Translations under genes and position numbers: made by a program
Origin: an uncultured Roseburia sp.
GTDB lineage: Bacteria; Bacillota; Clostridia; Lachnospirales; Lachnospiraceae
NCBI GenBank assembly: GCA_947174805.1
Contig: CAMWKH010000008.1
Span: 1-64,000 of the forward strand
Length of the DNA stretch: 64,000 nucleotides
Direction: 5' to 3'
In this document: positions 34,894 through 43,617 of the stretch, piece by piece
Layout of the letters: every line of letters starts with the position of its first letter
How positions within the stretch are numbered: position 1 is the stretch's first letter
The notes under the pieces: generated by a model
Told to the model about the DNA's origin: nothing
Database searches by the model: none
What the model saw: only the letters and a program-made list of their open reading frames with translations

Positions 34894-35988
34894 TTACTGA
34901 TTTTCTAGCAGGCAGTGGGAGAGCCTGTCGTTATCCTCCGGCATCATAAAGCAGAAGCGGATATATTTCTGGTCCAAAAATGGGAAAGTGGAGCAGTCTC
35001 GAATCATCATTCCCCGGCGGATGGCACGGTCAAAGAGATCCTGGGAGGTAAGGTTTCCTTTTACAATTTTGGCCAGAAGGAAATTTGCGCTGGGGGGATA
35101 CACTTTAAAGATGCCGCTGTCTGAAAATTTCTGATAGATCCTTTTCCGCTCCCCAAGAATTAAATCCCTGGTCTTTTCAATATAATTTTGGTCCGTAAAC
35201 ATTAATTCCCCTGCGATGACGGCCAAAGAGTTTATCGTCCAGGGATTTTTCCTGGTGTTTATGGACTTGATTAAATCATGGTTTCCCGTTACGGCGTAGC
35301 CTAAGCGCAGTCCCGGTGCCGCAAAAAATTTGGCGGTTCCCCTCAGGATGATAATATTGTTGTAGTAGTTTGTGAGAGGGATGGAGGTGGTTTCCCTGAC
35401 ATTGTCTGCAAACTCCACGTAAGTCTCATCCACCATCACAAAAATGTCATACTGTTTACAGATGTCTAAAATCCGGCGCATTTCCTGGCGGGAAATAGCA
35501 GAGGAGGTGGGATTGTTGGGGTTGCAGATAACAAGAAGGTCTATGCTCTCGTTTAAGTGTTCCTTAAAATCTTCAAAATCCAGCTTGAAGTCGTCTTTCT
35601 CTTTTAAGGGATAGTAGTGGGTGGTGCCGCCTCCCAGAAAGATTTCCCGTTCATATTCCGAGTATGTGGGGCCGATAATCAGTGCCTTTTTTGGGTGTTC
35701 AATCTGGATAAAAAGAGAAATCAGCTCTGTTGAGCCGTTTCCAACAATAATATTCTCTGTCTCCGAGTGGACATAATTGGCAATACAGGTGCGCAGCGAG
35801 GTGTATTCCCTGTCGGGGTAGACGGTGATGGCATCTAAATGGTGGGACAGGGCCTGTTTTAAATTGGGGGAGATGCCAAGGGGATTTACATTGGCGGAAA
35901 AACTCACAATGCTCTCCTTTGGGATATTGTAAACTTCCTCAATTTTTTCCAAATCGCTTCCGTGAAAATGGTCTTTGTGCTTAATCAT
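34894..35988 (-). CDS. PLP-dependent aminotransferase, HisC/CobD-like
   Basis: A 364-residue fold-type I enzyme. The N-terminal HGSDLEKIEEVY and FSANVNPLGISP resemble threonine-phosphate decarboxylase (CobD), while overall it is also close to histidinol-phosphate aminotransferase. Visible motifs are GNGSTELI, CNPNNPTS, VDETYVEF and the PLP lysine in RGTAKFFAAPGLRLGY. No histidine or cobalamin genes are adjacent, so the substrate remains open. The start at 35988 has GAGGT upstream. It reads away from the DUF5717 cassette across an AT-rich 141-base gap. Confidence 0.82.
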   Translation of the reverse strand: MIKHKDHFHGSDLEKIEEVYNIPKESIVSFSANVNPLGISPNLKQALSHHLDAITVYPDREYTSLRTCIANYVHSETENIIVGNGSTELISLFIQIEHPKKALIIGPTYSEYEREIFLGGGTTHYYPLKEKDDFKLDFEDFKEHLNESIDLLVICNPNNPTSSAISRQEMRRILDICKQYDIFVMVDETYVEFADNVRETTSIPLTNYYNNIIILRGTAKFFAAPGLRLGYAVTGNHDLIKSINTRKNPWTINSLAVIAGELMFTDQNYIEKTRDLILGERKRIYQKFSDSGIFKVYPPSANFLLAKIVKGNLTSQDLFDRAIRRGMMIRDCSTFPFLDQKYIRFCFMMPEDNDRLSHCLLENQ

Positions 35989-36052
35989 ATTTCGTTACCT
36001 CGTTTCTGTAGGATGGAACAGTTGGACATAGGGCCGAACTGTTGTAAATATA

Positions 36053-36081
36053 TTGAATTTGTAGTATAAATAGTTTATAAT
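36053..36081 (+). promoter_or_regulatory. Predicted promoter of the DUF5717/DUF5716 cassette
   Basis: TTGAAT (36053-36058), 17 bp, TATAAT (36076-36081), in an AT-rich divergent intergenic region. Confidence 0.65.
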
Positions 36082-36129
36082 TTATAATTATTATAATCAT
36101 AATCAGTGAAAAAGCAATAGAAAGTGAAA

Positions 36130-39100
36130 ATGGGTGGCATCTTGCGAAAAAGGATTGACGAGCTTGCCAGAGGCAGGTTTTCCTGGGCAGAACCGATGAT
36201 GGCATTTTCCACAGACCGAATAGAGCTTCAGGTTTTAGAGGGAAGAACCTGTCAGGGAGAGTTTGAGATGAGAAGTGAGAATTCCCTTCCCCTCAGGGGA
36301 AGGGTGTATTCCTCCAATTCCAGAATGGAATGCCTCACTCCCCAGTTTGAGGGAGAATCCGTTCGGATAAAATATGAATTCCACAGTGAAGGTTTAATGG
36401 AAGGGGATATTCAAAAAGGGGATTTTTTTATTGTCTTGAACCAGGCAGAATATAACCTTTCTTTTGTTGTGACCATTTTGCGGCTCTATGCGGACACCTC
36501 CATGGGGCCTGTGAGAAATCTCCGTGATTTTACCGCCTTAGCCCAGGAAAACTGGGAGGAGGCCAAAAAAGTTTTTTATTCCTCCTGTTTTAAAAATATC
36601 CTGGGGGAAAAAGCGGGGAACCGAAGTTTTCTCTATCAGGGCCTTTCCAAGGGCAGGCCAAGTGACCTGAATCTGGAAGAATTTCTCCTGGCATGTAACT
36701 TAAAGGAGAAGGCGGTTTGTACCTGTGATACCAAGGAGGCCTTCTACTATGAAGTCTCGGAGGACTTGAAGTATCAGTTCCAGCTCACAAGAAACACCTG
36801 GGGGTATCTGGAATTTACCGTGAAAAGCGATGGAGCTTTTCTTCAGCCGGAAAAAAGCAGAATCACTTCCCAGGATTTTGTGGGGAGTATGTGTACTGTA
36901 AATTACTATATTGTGCCAAAGGAGATGCATCCCGGAAAAAATTATGCCACTCTGATTCTTGAGAGTGTAAGCCAGCGGATTGCCGTAAACATCTGTGCCT
37001 CACGGAAACCCAAGGAAGTTTCAGGAAGCGGGCGGCTAAGGGAGATCAAAGAGAGCCATGTAAAACTTATGAATCTTTACACGGATTACCGGCTGAAAAA
37101 AATTGTCACAGGAAAGTGGGCGAAGGCTTCCGTGAGCCTGTTAGATGAACTGGTGGTGAAAAGGCCGAAGGAGCCGTGGTATGGGCTTATGAAGGCCCAG
37201 ATCTATTTCTTAAACGGCCAGAGACAGGAGACGGAATGGATTTTAAGTGAATTTAAAAGGGAGTGGAAGGATAAAACCAGCCCCCAGTGGGGGTATTATC
37301 TCTATATCTGCACTTTGATGGAGCGGGAAGAAGTCTATGTGGACAAAGTGACTGTGGAGATTGAGAAGATTTTTTTAAAGCACAGGGAAAATCCCATACT
37401 GTTCTGGTGTCTTATGTTTTTAGAAAAAGAGTACACAAAAGATGATTTCCGTAAGTTAAAGTCCCTGGAACGCCGTATCGGGGAGGGTTTTAAGAGCCCT
37501 TTCCTGTATGTGGAAAGTTTCTGCCTTTTGCAAAAAGACCCGCTGCTTTTTAGCCGCATGGGGGAATTTGAGTTAGAGGTACTAAACTGGGGAAGGAAGA
37601 ATAAAGTTTTAAACCGGGAGATTGCCCGGCAGATTCTTAAAATATTTCCCGAGAGGATGGGGTTTAAAAACACTGTATTCCTGCTTTTACAGGAATGTTA
37701 TGATATGCTGGGGGACGATGAGGCTTTGTCAGCGGTGTGCAGCTACCTGATTAAAAATCAAAAGTACGGCAGGCACTATTTTCCCTGGTATGAAAAAGGG
37801 GTGTTGGGGAAACTGCGGATGACAGGGCTCTATGAGGCGTATCTTTTATCTATGGACGATAGGACCGTAATGGAAGTGCCCAAGATTATTTTAATGTATT
37901 TTAAATATAACAGCCAGTTAGATTACCGGAAAAAAGCAGTATTGTATGTAAACCTTATCGCAAACCAAAAGATAAGGCCGGAGGAGTTTCAGCAGTACCG
38001 ACAGTCCATGGAAGTTTTTGCCTATGAGCAGATGGAGCTTTCCCATATGGACGATAATTTGGCTGTGATTTACAACGAGGTGGTCAGGGAGGGGGTTCAT
38101 TCCCCGAAATTGGCGGAAGTCCTCTCCAATGTTATGTTTGTCCACAAACTTACCTGCCTGGATTCCCATGCCCTGAGGGTTATTGTCACAGACAGCGCCG
38201 TGAAGGGCCAGCAGGTGGTTCCCCTGACAGGGGGAACGGCTTATTTTACCCTGTACTCCAACGATTATTCCATTTTTATAGAGGATTCCAGGGGGAACAG
38301 GTACAGCGGGAGCATTTCCTATCAGTTGGAAAAGCTTATGTATCCGGGGAAATATTTAAGGGATTGTATGAGGTGCGCCCCCCAGAAACTTCCCTATCTC
38401 CTGTACTACTTTTCCAGCCGGAAAGCGGTGCGTTATTTTGAGGAGAAAGACCTGGATTATTTCCGCCTGGTGATGGGGGCAGAGGAGGTTTCCGATTCTT
38501 ATCACGCATGGGTGGGGGCAAAGATGATCCGGCTTCTCCACACCATGGGAAATACAGGGGAGATCACACGCTGTCTGGAAAAAATCGATTATGGAAGACT
38601 TCCCAGGGAGGACAGGGAGTGTATTGCAGAAACCTTAATCAGCCATAAAATGTATGAACAGGCGTATAACCTTTTGGTTGTCTACGGCAGGGAAGCCTGC
38701 TGTAGTTTGCACTGGGGGGAATGTATCTCCCACCAAATCAGAGAGATAAAGTTCGGGGAGAACGAGATGCTGTTAAGATTTGCCGCAGAGCTTTTTTTCC
38801 AGGACGTGAGAGAACCAGTGATTACGGAATATCTGGCCAGGTACTATGAAGGTTCCACAAAGAATATGGAGTTGGTGTGGAGAGGGGCCAGGGAACTGGG
38901 AATAGACACAGGGGAGCTTGAGGAGCGGATTTTAGTCCAGATGCTTTACACCACAGAGTTTGTGGATTCCTGCTCCGATATCTATAATAGTTACGAGGCC
39001 GGGGGGAATAAAAAAGTAAAAAAGGCATACCTGAATTATTTTTCCTACACGAATTTTATTAAGGATATGGTGCCCCCGGGAGATCTCTTTGCAAAACTGA

Positions 39101-39681
39101 TGGAGCAGATGAAAAAAGAGGGGGAACTTCCCATGGTGTGTGAGCTCGCCCTGCTGCGCCACTTGGCGGAGGGAGGCGCTTCGGGGGAAGAGGAGGAAGA
39201 GATGATGGAAGCCATACTGCAAAAGTATGTGTATCAGGGAATTTCCTTCGCCTTTTTCGGGAACTTAAAGGGGAAAATGAAACAGAAGTACCAGCTTTTT
39301 GATAAATATTTTCTGGAATACCGCAGCAGTCCCGGAAAAAAAGTCCAGATGCGTTATAAATCCCGGGAAAATCAGGATGTCTATGTGACGGAAGAGATGA
39401 CGGAGATGTATGAGGGGATTTATGTAAAAGAGTTTATACTGTTTTTTGGGGAGAGCATCCAGTATTATATTTCTGAGAAACAGGACGGGGAGATGGTCGT
39501 CACGGAAAGCGGCACGATTTCCGGGGAGAAAACGGACAATTTTATGGAGGAGGGCCGCTACGGAAGATTAAACGAGCTGTTTTATCTCAGAGAGCAGGGA
39601 AGTACCAAGGGACTGGCACAAAAGATGCAGCGCTACAGAAACCTTTTGGAGAGGACAGAGGAAACTTTTACGATACTATAA
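36130..39681 (+). CDS. Large DUF5717-family protein, beta-domain plus helical solenoid
   Basis: About 1183 residues, function unknown. The first 280 residues look like two Ig-like beta-sandwich domains (STDRIELQVLEGRTCQGEFE and LRGRVYSSNSRM; second copy around 205-290). A long helical repeat region follows (about 300-1020), with TPR-like and solenoid character (PWYGLMKAQIYFLNGQRQETEWIL). The C-terminal 150 residues are beta-rich (VQMRYKSRENQDVYVTEEM). It carries no signal peptide or membrane segment. It matches my recollection of DUF5717, a Clostridia family. The start is uncertain: GTG 36124 and ATG 36130 both lack a good ribosome site. It is the first gene of a four-gene cassette. Confidence 0.8.
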   Translation: MGGILRKRIDELARGRFSWAEPMMAFSTDRIELQVLEGRTCQGEFEMRSENSLPLRGRVYSSNSRMECLTPQFEGESVRIKYEFHSEGLMEGDIQKGDFFIVLNQAEYNLSFVVTILRLYADTSMGPVRNLRDFTALAQENWEEAKKVFYSSCFKNILGEKAGNRSFLYQGLSKGRPSDLNLEEFLLACNLKEKAVCTCDTKEAFYYEVSEDLKYQFQLTRNTWGYLEFTVKSDGAFLQPEKSRITSQDFVGSMCTVNYYIVPKEMHPGKNYATLILESVSQRIAVNICASRKPKEVSGSGRLREIKESHVKLMNLYTDYRLKKIVTGKWAKASVSLLDELVVKRPKEPWYGLMKAQIYFLNGQRQETEWILSEFKREWKDKTSPQWGYYLYICTLMEREEVYVDKVTVEIEKIFLKHRENPILFWCLMFLEKEYTKDDFRKLKSLERRIGEGFKSPFLYVESFCLLQKDPLLFSRMGEFELEVLNWGRKNKVLNREIARQILKIFPERMGFKNTVFLLLQECYDMLGDDEALSAVCSYLIKNQKYGRHYFPWYEKGVLGKLRMTGLYEAYLLSMDDRTVMEVPKIILMYFKYNSQLDYRKKAVLYVNLIANQKIRPEEFQQYRQSMEVFAYEQMELSHMDDNLAVIYNEVVREGVHSPKLAEVLSNVMFVHKLTCLDSHALRVIVTDSAVKGQQVVPLTGGTAYFTLYSNDYSIFIEDSRGNRYSGSISYQLEKLMYPGKYLRDCMRCAPQKLPYLLYYFSSRKAVRYFEEKDLDYFRLVMGAEEVSDSYHAWVGAKMIRLLHTMGNTGEITRCLEKIDYGRLPREDRECIAETLISHKMYEQAYNLLVVYGREACCSLHWGECISHQIREIKFGENEMLLRFAAELFFQDVREPVITEYLARYYEGSTKNMELVWRGARELGIDTGELEERILVQMLYTTEFVDSCSDIYNSYEAGGNKKVKKAYLNYFSYTNFIKDMVPPGDLFAKLMEQMKKEGELPMVCELALLRHLAEGGASGEEEEEMMEAILQKYVYQGISFAFFGNLKGKMKQKYQLFDKYFLEYRSSPGKKVQMRYKSRENQDVYVTEEMTEMYEGIYVKEFILFFGESIQYYISEKQDGEMVVTESGTISGEKTDNFMEEGRYGRLNELFYLREQGSTKGLAQKMQRYRNLLERTEETFTIL

Positions 39682-39704
39682 AGTAAGCCGGAGAGATGAT
39701 GCAG

Positions 39705-40922
39705 ATGGGAAGAACAATAGGAATAGATTTAAGTGAAAAATATGCGATGGTGAGTTATTATATGGAAGGTATGTCTGAGCCGGCTACTTTTAGCATGGTG
39801 ACAGGCTCACAGGTGTACCAGATTCCTACCTGCATCTGCAAGAGGAAAGGGATGGAACAGTGGCTTTACGGGGAGGACGCCAGGAAATATGCCCTATCCA
39901 ACGGTACGGTGTGTGTGGAGAATCTTTTTAAAAAAGCCCTCACCGGGGAACAGGTGGAGTTGGAGGGAAGGATTTATGACACGGCGAAGCTTTTTTTTCT
40001 GTACTTAAGGAGACTGATATCCTTCCCCTTGCAGGCAGGGGGATTGAAGGAGAGCGACAGGCTGGCCATTGTCACGGAGCATATGAACCAGGAGATACGA
40101 AAGCTGATTTTGCTCTTTGGGGAATATATGGACATATCCCCCAAGCGTTTTACCCTTTTGGACTACAGGGAAAGTTTTTATTACTATGCCCTAAGCCAGC
40201 CGGAAGAGCTTTGCCAGCACGGGGTGGCACTTTACTTTTACGGGGGAGGAAAACTGAAATTCTGGCATCTGACCCGGGATAAAAGAACGCTTCCCCAGGT
40301 GGTGTCCATAGAGGAAAAAAACTATCATTCCATAGCGGGAAACAAGGACGGAGCTTTTTGCCAGATTGCGGAATCCACCCTGGGAGGGAAAATCATCTCT
40401 TCGGTATACCTAATCGGGGACGGATTTGACGGGGACTGGATGAAGCGTTCCCTCGCCGTTGTGTGCAGGGGAAAGCGGGCCTTTATGGGGAAAAATTTAT
40501 TTAGCAAGGGTGCCTGTTACGGCGCTTCTGTAAAGACGGATTCCTCCTGGAAATATGTGTACCTGGGGGACAATGAAATCCGCATGAATATTAGCCTAAA
40601 GGTGCTGCACAGGGGGAAAAGCCAGTTTTTCACCCTGATTACAGCGGGGGAGAGCTGGTATGAGGAAACCGGGGAGTGTGAAGTGATTTTGGGAAAGGAT
40701 GCATGCCTGGACTTTTATCTGCAGCCGCCGGACTCCAGGGACACAGCCGTGCGCCGTCTGGAGTTAAACGACCTTCCGGAGCGGGAGGAGAGGACTACTA
40801 GGCTTCGGATTTTAGCGGAGCCTGTGGCCAGGAATAAAGTAAAGCTTACCATTAAGGATATGGGATTTGGGGAGATTGTAAAAAGTTCTGAGAAAACCTG
40901 GGAGTATGTGATGACATTTTAA
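39705..40922 (+). CDS. DUF5716-family protein with an Hsp70/actin-like ATPase fold
   Basis: A 405-residue protein. Its N-terminus GIDLSEKYAMVSYY matches the phosphate-1 loop of actin/Hsp70 ATPases. VALYFYGGGKLKFWHL resembles the phosphate-2 loop, and SSVYLIGDGFDGDWMK the adenosine motif. Residues 290-400 form a beta-rich domain ending KLTIKDMGFGEI, reminiscent of Hsp70 substrate-binding domains. ATP binding is therefore likely but the loops are degenerate, so hydrolysis is unproven. I chose ATG 39705 for its spacing from GGAGAG (39690-39695); ATG 39696 and 39699 are alternatives. It starts 24 bases after the DUF5717 gene and is followed 20 bases later by a TPR gene. Confidence 0.78.
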   Translation: MGRTIGIDLSEKYAMVSYYMEGMSEPATFSMVTGSQVYQIPTCICKRKGMEQWLYGEDARKYALSNGTVCVENLFKKALTGEQVELEGRIYDTAKLFFLYLRRLISFPLQAGGLKESDRLAIVTEHMNQEIRKLILLFGEYMDISPKRFTLLDYRESFYYYALSQPEELCQHGVALYFYGGGKLKFWHLTRDKRTLPQVVSIEEKNYHSIAGNKDGAFCQIAESTLGGKIISSVYLIGDGFDGDWMKRSLAVVCRGKRAFMGKNLFSKGACYGASVKTDSSWKYVYLGDNEIRMNISLKVLHRGKSQFFTLITAGESWYEETGECEVILGKDACLDFYLQPPDSRDTAVRRLELNDLPEREERTTRLRILAEPVARNKVKLTIKDMGFGEIVKSSEKTWEYVMTF

Positions 40923-40941
40923 GGAAGGATAGGAGGAATCT

Positions 40942-41682
40942 ATGGGAGAATTGTTGCTGTGCAGCCGGGAATTGGCCTCTATACCCTACTATATCGATGC
41001 GGTTTCTCTGAATGTGTATTCCCTGGAGGAAATCTGCTATTATCTGAAACACAATATAGAGCTGGTGGAGCCGGAATTTATGGACGGGGAGCTCTGCGAG
41101 TGGATTCGCCAGGAACTTAAAATGAATTCCCTGGCGGATAAGCTGCTGCGGATTATACAGGAAGGGCAGGGATTTGTGGCATTTATCACTGTTCTTTTGC
41201 AGGGCTGTGACTACTGTACAAAGGATGAAATTCTGGGTATCCGAAAATCCCTTGAGGATTTTGAGAACAAAAGCGAGGCGGAATGTGCCAAAATCCGGGC
41301 GGACCGTTTTCTGCTGAAAAAGAGATATTATCTATGTATTTTAGAATACAAAAAGCTTCTCTCCCGGGAGGATATCCACAAAGAGGGCATTGCCTTTGAG
41401 GGAAATCTCTGGCATAACTTGGGAACCGCCTATGCGGGGCTGTTTTTCTTCCAGGAGGCGGCGCAGTGTTTTGACAGGGCTTATGAGAAAAACAACAGAA
41501 AGGAATCTTTGCTTCAGGCCAAGGCTGCCAGGGAAATGGAAAAGTTCAGGGAATCCCTGCCGGGGGAGGATGCCGGAGAGGAGCCGGGGGAAATGTTTTT
41601 CCAGGTGGGTATCGGAAACCTGGCGGTGGCGGATAACCTTTTGGGCCAGTGGAGAGAAGAATACAGGAGAAGCTGCAGATAG
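40942..41682 (+). CDS. TPR-containing cytoplasmic protein of unknown function
   Basis: A 246-residue helical protein. The N-terminal half (LASIPYYIDAVSLNVYSLEEICYYL) is a conserved-looking helical domain. Residues about 150-195 contain TPR-like repeats (NLWHNLGTAYAGLFFFQEAAQCFDRAYEKN). The C-terminus is polar. It has no membrane segment. ATG 40942 has AGGAGG upstream. Its position between the Hsp70-like gene and the membrane coiled-coil gene suggests it is an adaptor, in the way TPR co-chaperones serve Hsp70; this is inference. Confidence 0.8.
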   Translation: MGELLLCSRELASIPYYIDAVSLNVYSLEEICYYLKHNIELVEPEFMDGELCEWIRQELKMNSLADKLLRIIQEGQGFVAFITVLLQGCDYCTKDEILGIRKSLEDFENKSEAECAKIRADRFLLKKRYYLCILEYKKLLSREDIHKEGIAFEGNLWHNLGTAYAGLFFFQEAAQCFDRAYEKNNRKESLLQAKAAREMEKFRESLPGEDAGEEPGEMFFQVGIGNLAVADNLLGQWREEYRRSCR

Positions 41683-41700
41683 CGGCGGAAGGGAATAAGA

Positions 41701-42900
41701 ATGGCATTATTTAGAAATGTGAGGAAGAGAAAAGAGGAAAAGAGGCAGGAGGAGGCGAAAAAACTCCAGGAGGCCATAGAGAGCGGGATTTCCGGCTATG
41801 AAATTTCTCCAGAGGAGATGAAGGACGGAAAAAAGCTTCAGCACTTTATCATCCAGAGCTGTGAGGAGATCATTGAGGCGTCCAAGGAACTGGAGGAGGA
41901 GAAGGCGGAATACCGCATTGTGACAGAGTATCTTAACGATATCCAGATGCTTGAGGAGATGCCAAAGGAGGATATGAATGAGATTAAGTCTGCTGCGGAG
42001 AGCGTTCAGAAGCTGGATAAACTCCGGGACGAGTACCACAATGCGGAACGGCATATCTCTGACGTGCAGTTTGTCCAGATGCAGCAGGAGGAGGACGTGA
42101 TACCGGAGGCCATAAAAAAACTTCAGGCCAACGAGGCGTATCAGAATGCAGTGAAAAAAGATATGCACTACCTGGAAGGGGAAAAGACGGAGTGGTACTA
42201 CAACAAGCTGGATTTAATGCATCAGCAGAAAATTTTAAAAACCCTCTCCCTTATGCTGTTTTCTGTATTTGCGATTTGTACGGCAGTGCTTCTTGTGGTG
42301 CAGATAGGATATAAGGCGGATACCAGGTATGCCTGGATGTTTGTGATTTTTGTGGCGGCTGTAAGCGGATTTTTGATTTTCCTTCGGATGAATTCCAATC
42401 AGACGGAAATCAAACAGTCGGAAGTCAATATCAACCATGCCATTGTCCTGTTAAATAAGATGAAATTTAAATATGTGAATGTGACAAATGCTGTGGACTA
42501 CGCCAGGGAAAAATATCACGTTAAAAATGCCTATGAGCTCAATTACCTCTGGGAACAGTATTTAAACGAGGTGAAAAAGCGGGAGAAGTTCCGGCAGATG
42601 AATGAGGACTTGGACTATTTTTCCGACAAGCTGGTCAAACAGTTGAAGCGTTACCGGCTTTATGATTCCCAGGTGTGGATGAACCAGTCCTCCGCATTGA
42701 TTGACAGCAGGGAGATGGTGGAAGTGAAGCACAATCTTTTAGTGAGGAGGCAGAAGCTTCGTTCCAGGATTGAATATACCACAAACAATATCAAGGACAG
42801 AAGGGCACAGATTAACAAACTGCTGCAGAAAGAGCATCTGTACACACCTGAAATCAAGGAAATTATCGATTCCATTGACCAGTTGGGCGGACCCCAGTAA
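41701..42900 (+). CDS. Membrane protein with two TM segments flanked by long coiled coils
   Basis: A 399-residue protein I cannot assign to a named family. Residues 1-175 are strongly charged coiled coil (KEEKRQEEAKKLQEAIESG; EELEEEKAEY-type heptads). Two membrane segments lie at about 184-204 (LMLFSVFAICTAVLLVVQIGY) and 212-230. Residues 235-395 are again helical and charged. Both coiled-coil arms should face the cytoplasm. It could anchor the Hsp70-like cassette to the membrane. ATG 41701 follows GGAAGGG, 18 bases after the TPR gene. Confidence 0.8.
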   Translation: MALFRNVRKRKEEKRQEEAKKLQEAIESGISGYEISPEEMKDGKKLQHFIIQSCEEIIEASKELEEEKAEYRIVTEYLNDIQMLEEMPKEDMNEIKSAAESVQKLDKLRDEYHNAERHISDVQFVQMQQEEDVIPEAIKKLQANEAYQNAVKKDMHYLEGEKTEWYYNKLDLMHQQKILKTLSLMLFSVFAICTAVLLVVQIGYKADTRYAWMFVIFVAAVSGFLIFLRMNSNQTEIKQSEVNINHAIVLLNKMKFKYVNVTNAVDYAREKYHVKNAYELNYLWEQYLNEVKKREKFRQMNEDLDYFSDKLVKQLKRYRLYDSQVWMNQSSALIDSREMVEVKHNLLVRRQKLRSRIEYTTNNIKDRRAQINKLLQKEHLYTPEIKEIIDSIDQLGGPQ

Positions 42901-42917
42901 AATACAGGAGGTAGATT

Positions 42918-43373
42918 ATGACACATGGAGAAAAAGCAAAAGCTTTATTTTTAGAAGGTTACAACTGCAGCCAGGCGGTGGCGGGAGCCTTTGCAGAAGA
43001 GATGGGAATGGATTTTAAAACCGTGGTGAAAATGGTGTCCTCCTTTGGCGGAGGCATGGGAAGGCTTCGGGAAGTCTGTGGAACCGTCTCCGGCATGTTT
43101 TTTGTGGCGGGGGTGCTCTACGGTTACGATGAGCCGAAGAATTTTGAGGCAAAAAAGGAACTGTACAACAGGATACAGGAGCTGGCAAAAAGATTCCAGG
43201 AACAGACGGGAAGTATTGTCTGCAGGGAGCTTTTGGGTTTGGAGGGGAAAGATACATCCCCCACACCCAGTGAGCGCACAAAGGAGTACTATGAGAAGCG
43301 TCCCTGCCCGGATATGGCAAAGCTGGCAGGGGATGTTTTGGAGGAATATATAAAAGAAAATCCTTACAGATAG
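42918..43373 (+). CDS. C_GCAxxG_C_C family redox protein
   Basis: A 151-residue protein of the TIGR01909-type C_GCAxxG_C_C family. Conserved cysteines lie in GYNCSQAV (Cys17), the glycine-rich FGGGMGRLREVCGTVSG (Cys55), SIVCRELLG and RPCPDM. The family is thought to bind an iron-sulphur or other metal centre, but the biochemical role is not established. ATG 42918 has AGGAGG upstream. It lies 17 bases after the membrane coiled-coil gene and 13 before feoA, so it is likely to share a transcript with the iron transporter. Confidence 0.88.
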   Translation: MTHGEKAKALFLEGYNCSQAVAGAFAEEMGMDFKTVVKMVSSFGGGMGRLREVCGTVSGMFFVAGVLYGYDEPKNFEAKKELYNRIQELAKRFQEQTGSIVCRELLGLEGKDTSPTPSERTKEYYEKRPCPDMAKLAGDVLEEYIKENPYR

Positions 43374-43386
43374 GAGATGGGACTTT

Positions 43387-43617
43387 ATGACGTTAGACAA
43401 ATTGCCAATCGGTAAAGATGCAGTTATCACAGCAGTGGGGGGAGAGGGAGCCCTTCGCTGCCGTCTTTTGGATATGGGGCTTATTCCAAAAACAAGAGTT
43501 GTGGTGAAAAAAATTGCCCCTATGGGGGACCCAATAGAAATCCGGCTTCGGGGATATGAGCTCACATTAAGGAAAGAAGAGGCAAAGGAGATTGAAGTTG
43601 AGGAGGATTTGTCATGA
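43387..43617 (+). CDS. feoA: Ferrous iron transport protein A
   Basis: A 76-residue SH3-like protein that modulates FeoB. It contains RCRLLDMGLIPKTRVVVKKIAPMGDPIEIRLRGYELTLR-type features, with MGLIP and PIEIRLRGYELTLR as the family core. The length matches FeoA. ATG 43387 has AGGAGATGG. The stop overlaps the feoB start in an ATGA arrangement. Confidence 0.95.
   Translation: MTLDKLPIGKDAVITAVGGEGALRCRLLDMGLIPKTRVVVKKIAPMGDPIEIRLRGYELTLRKEEAKEIEVEEDLS

Noticed and set aside
35989-36123. Promoter for the minus-strand HisC/CobD-like gene
   Set aside because: A TATACT-like -10 exists at 36068-36063 on the minus strand, but no acceptable -35 lies at 16 to 18 bp.
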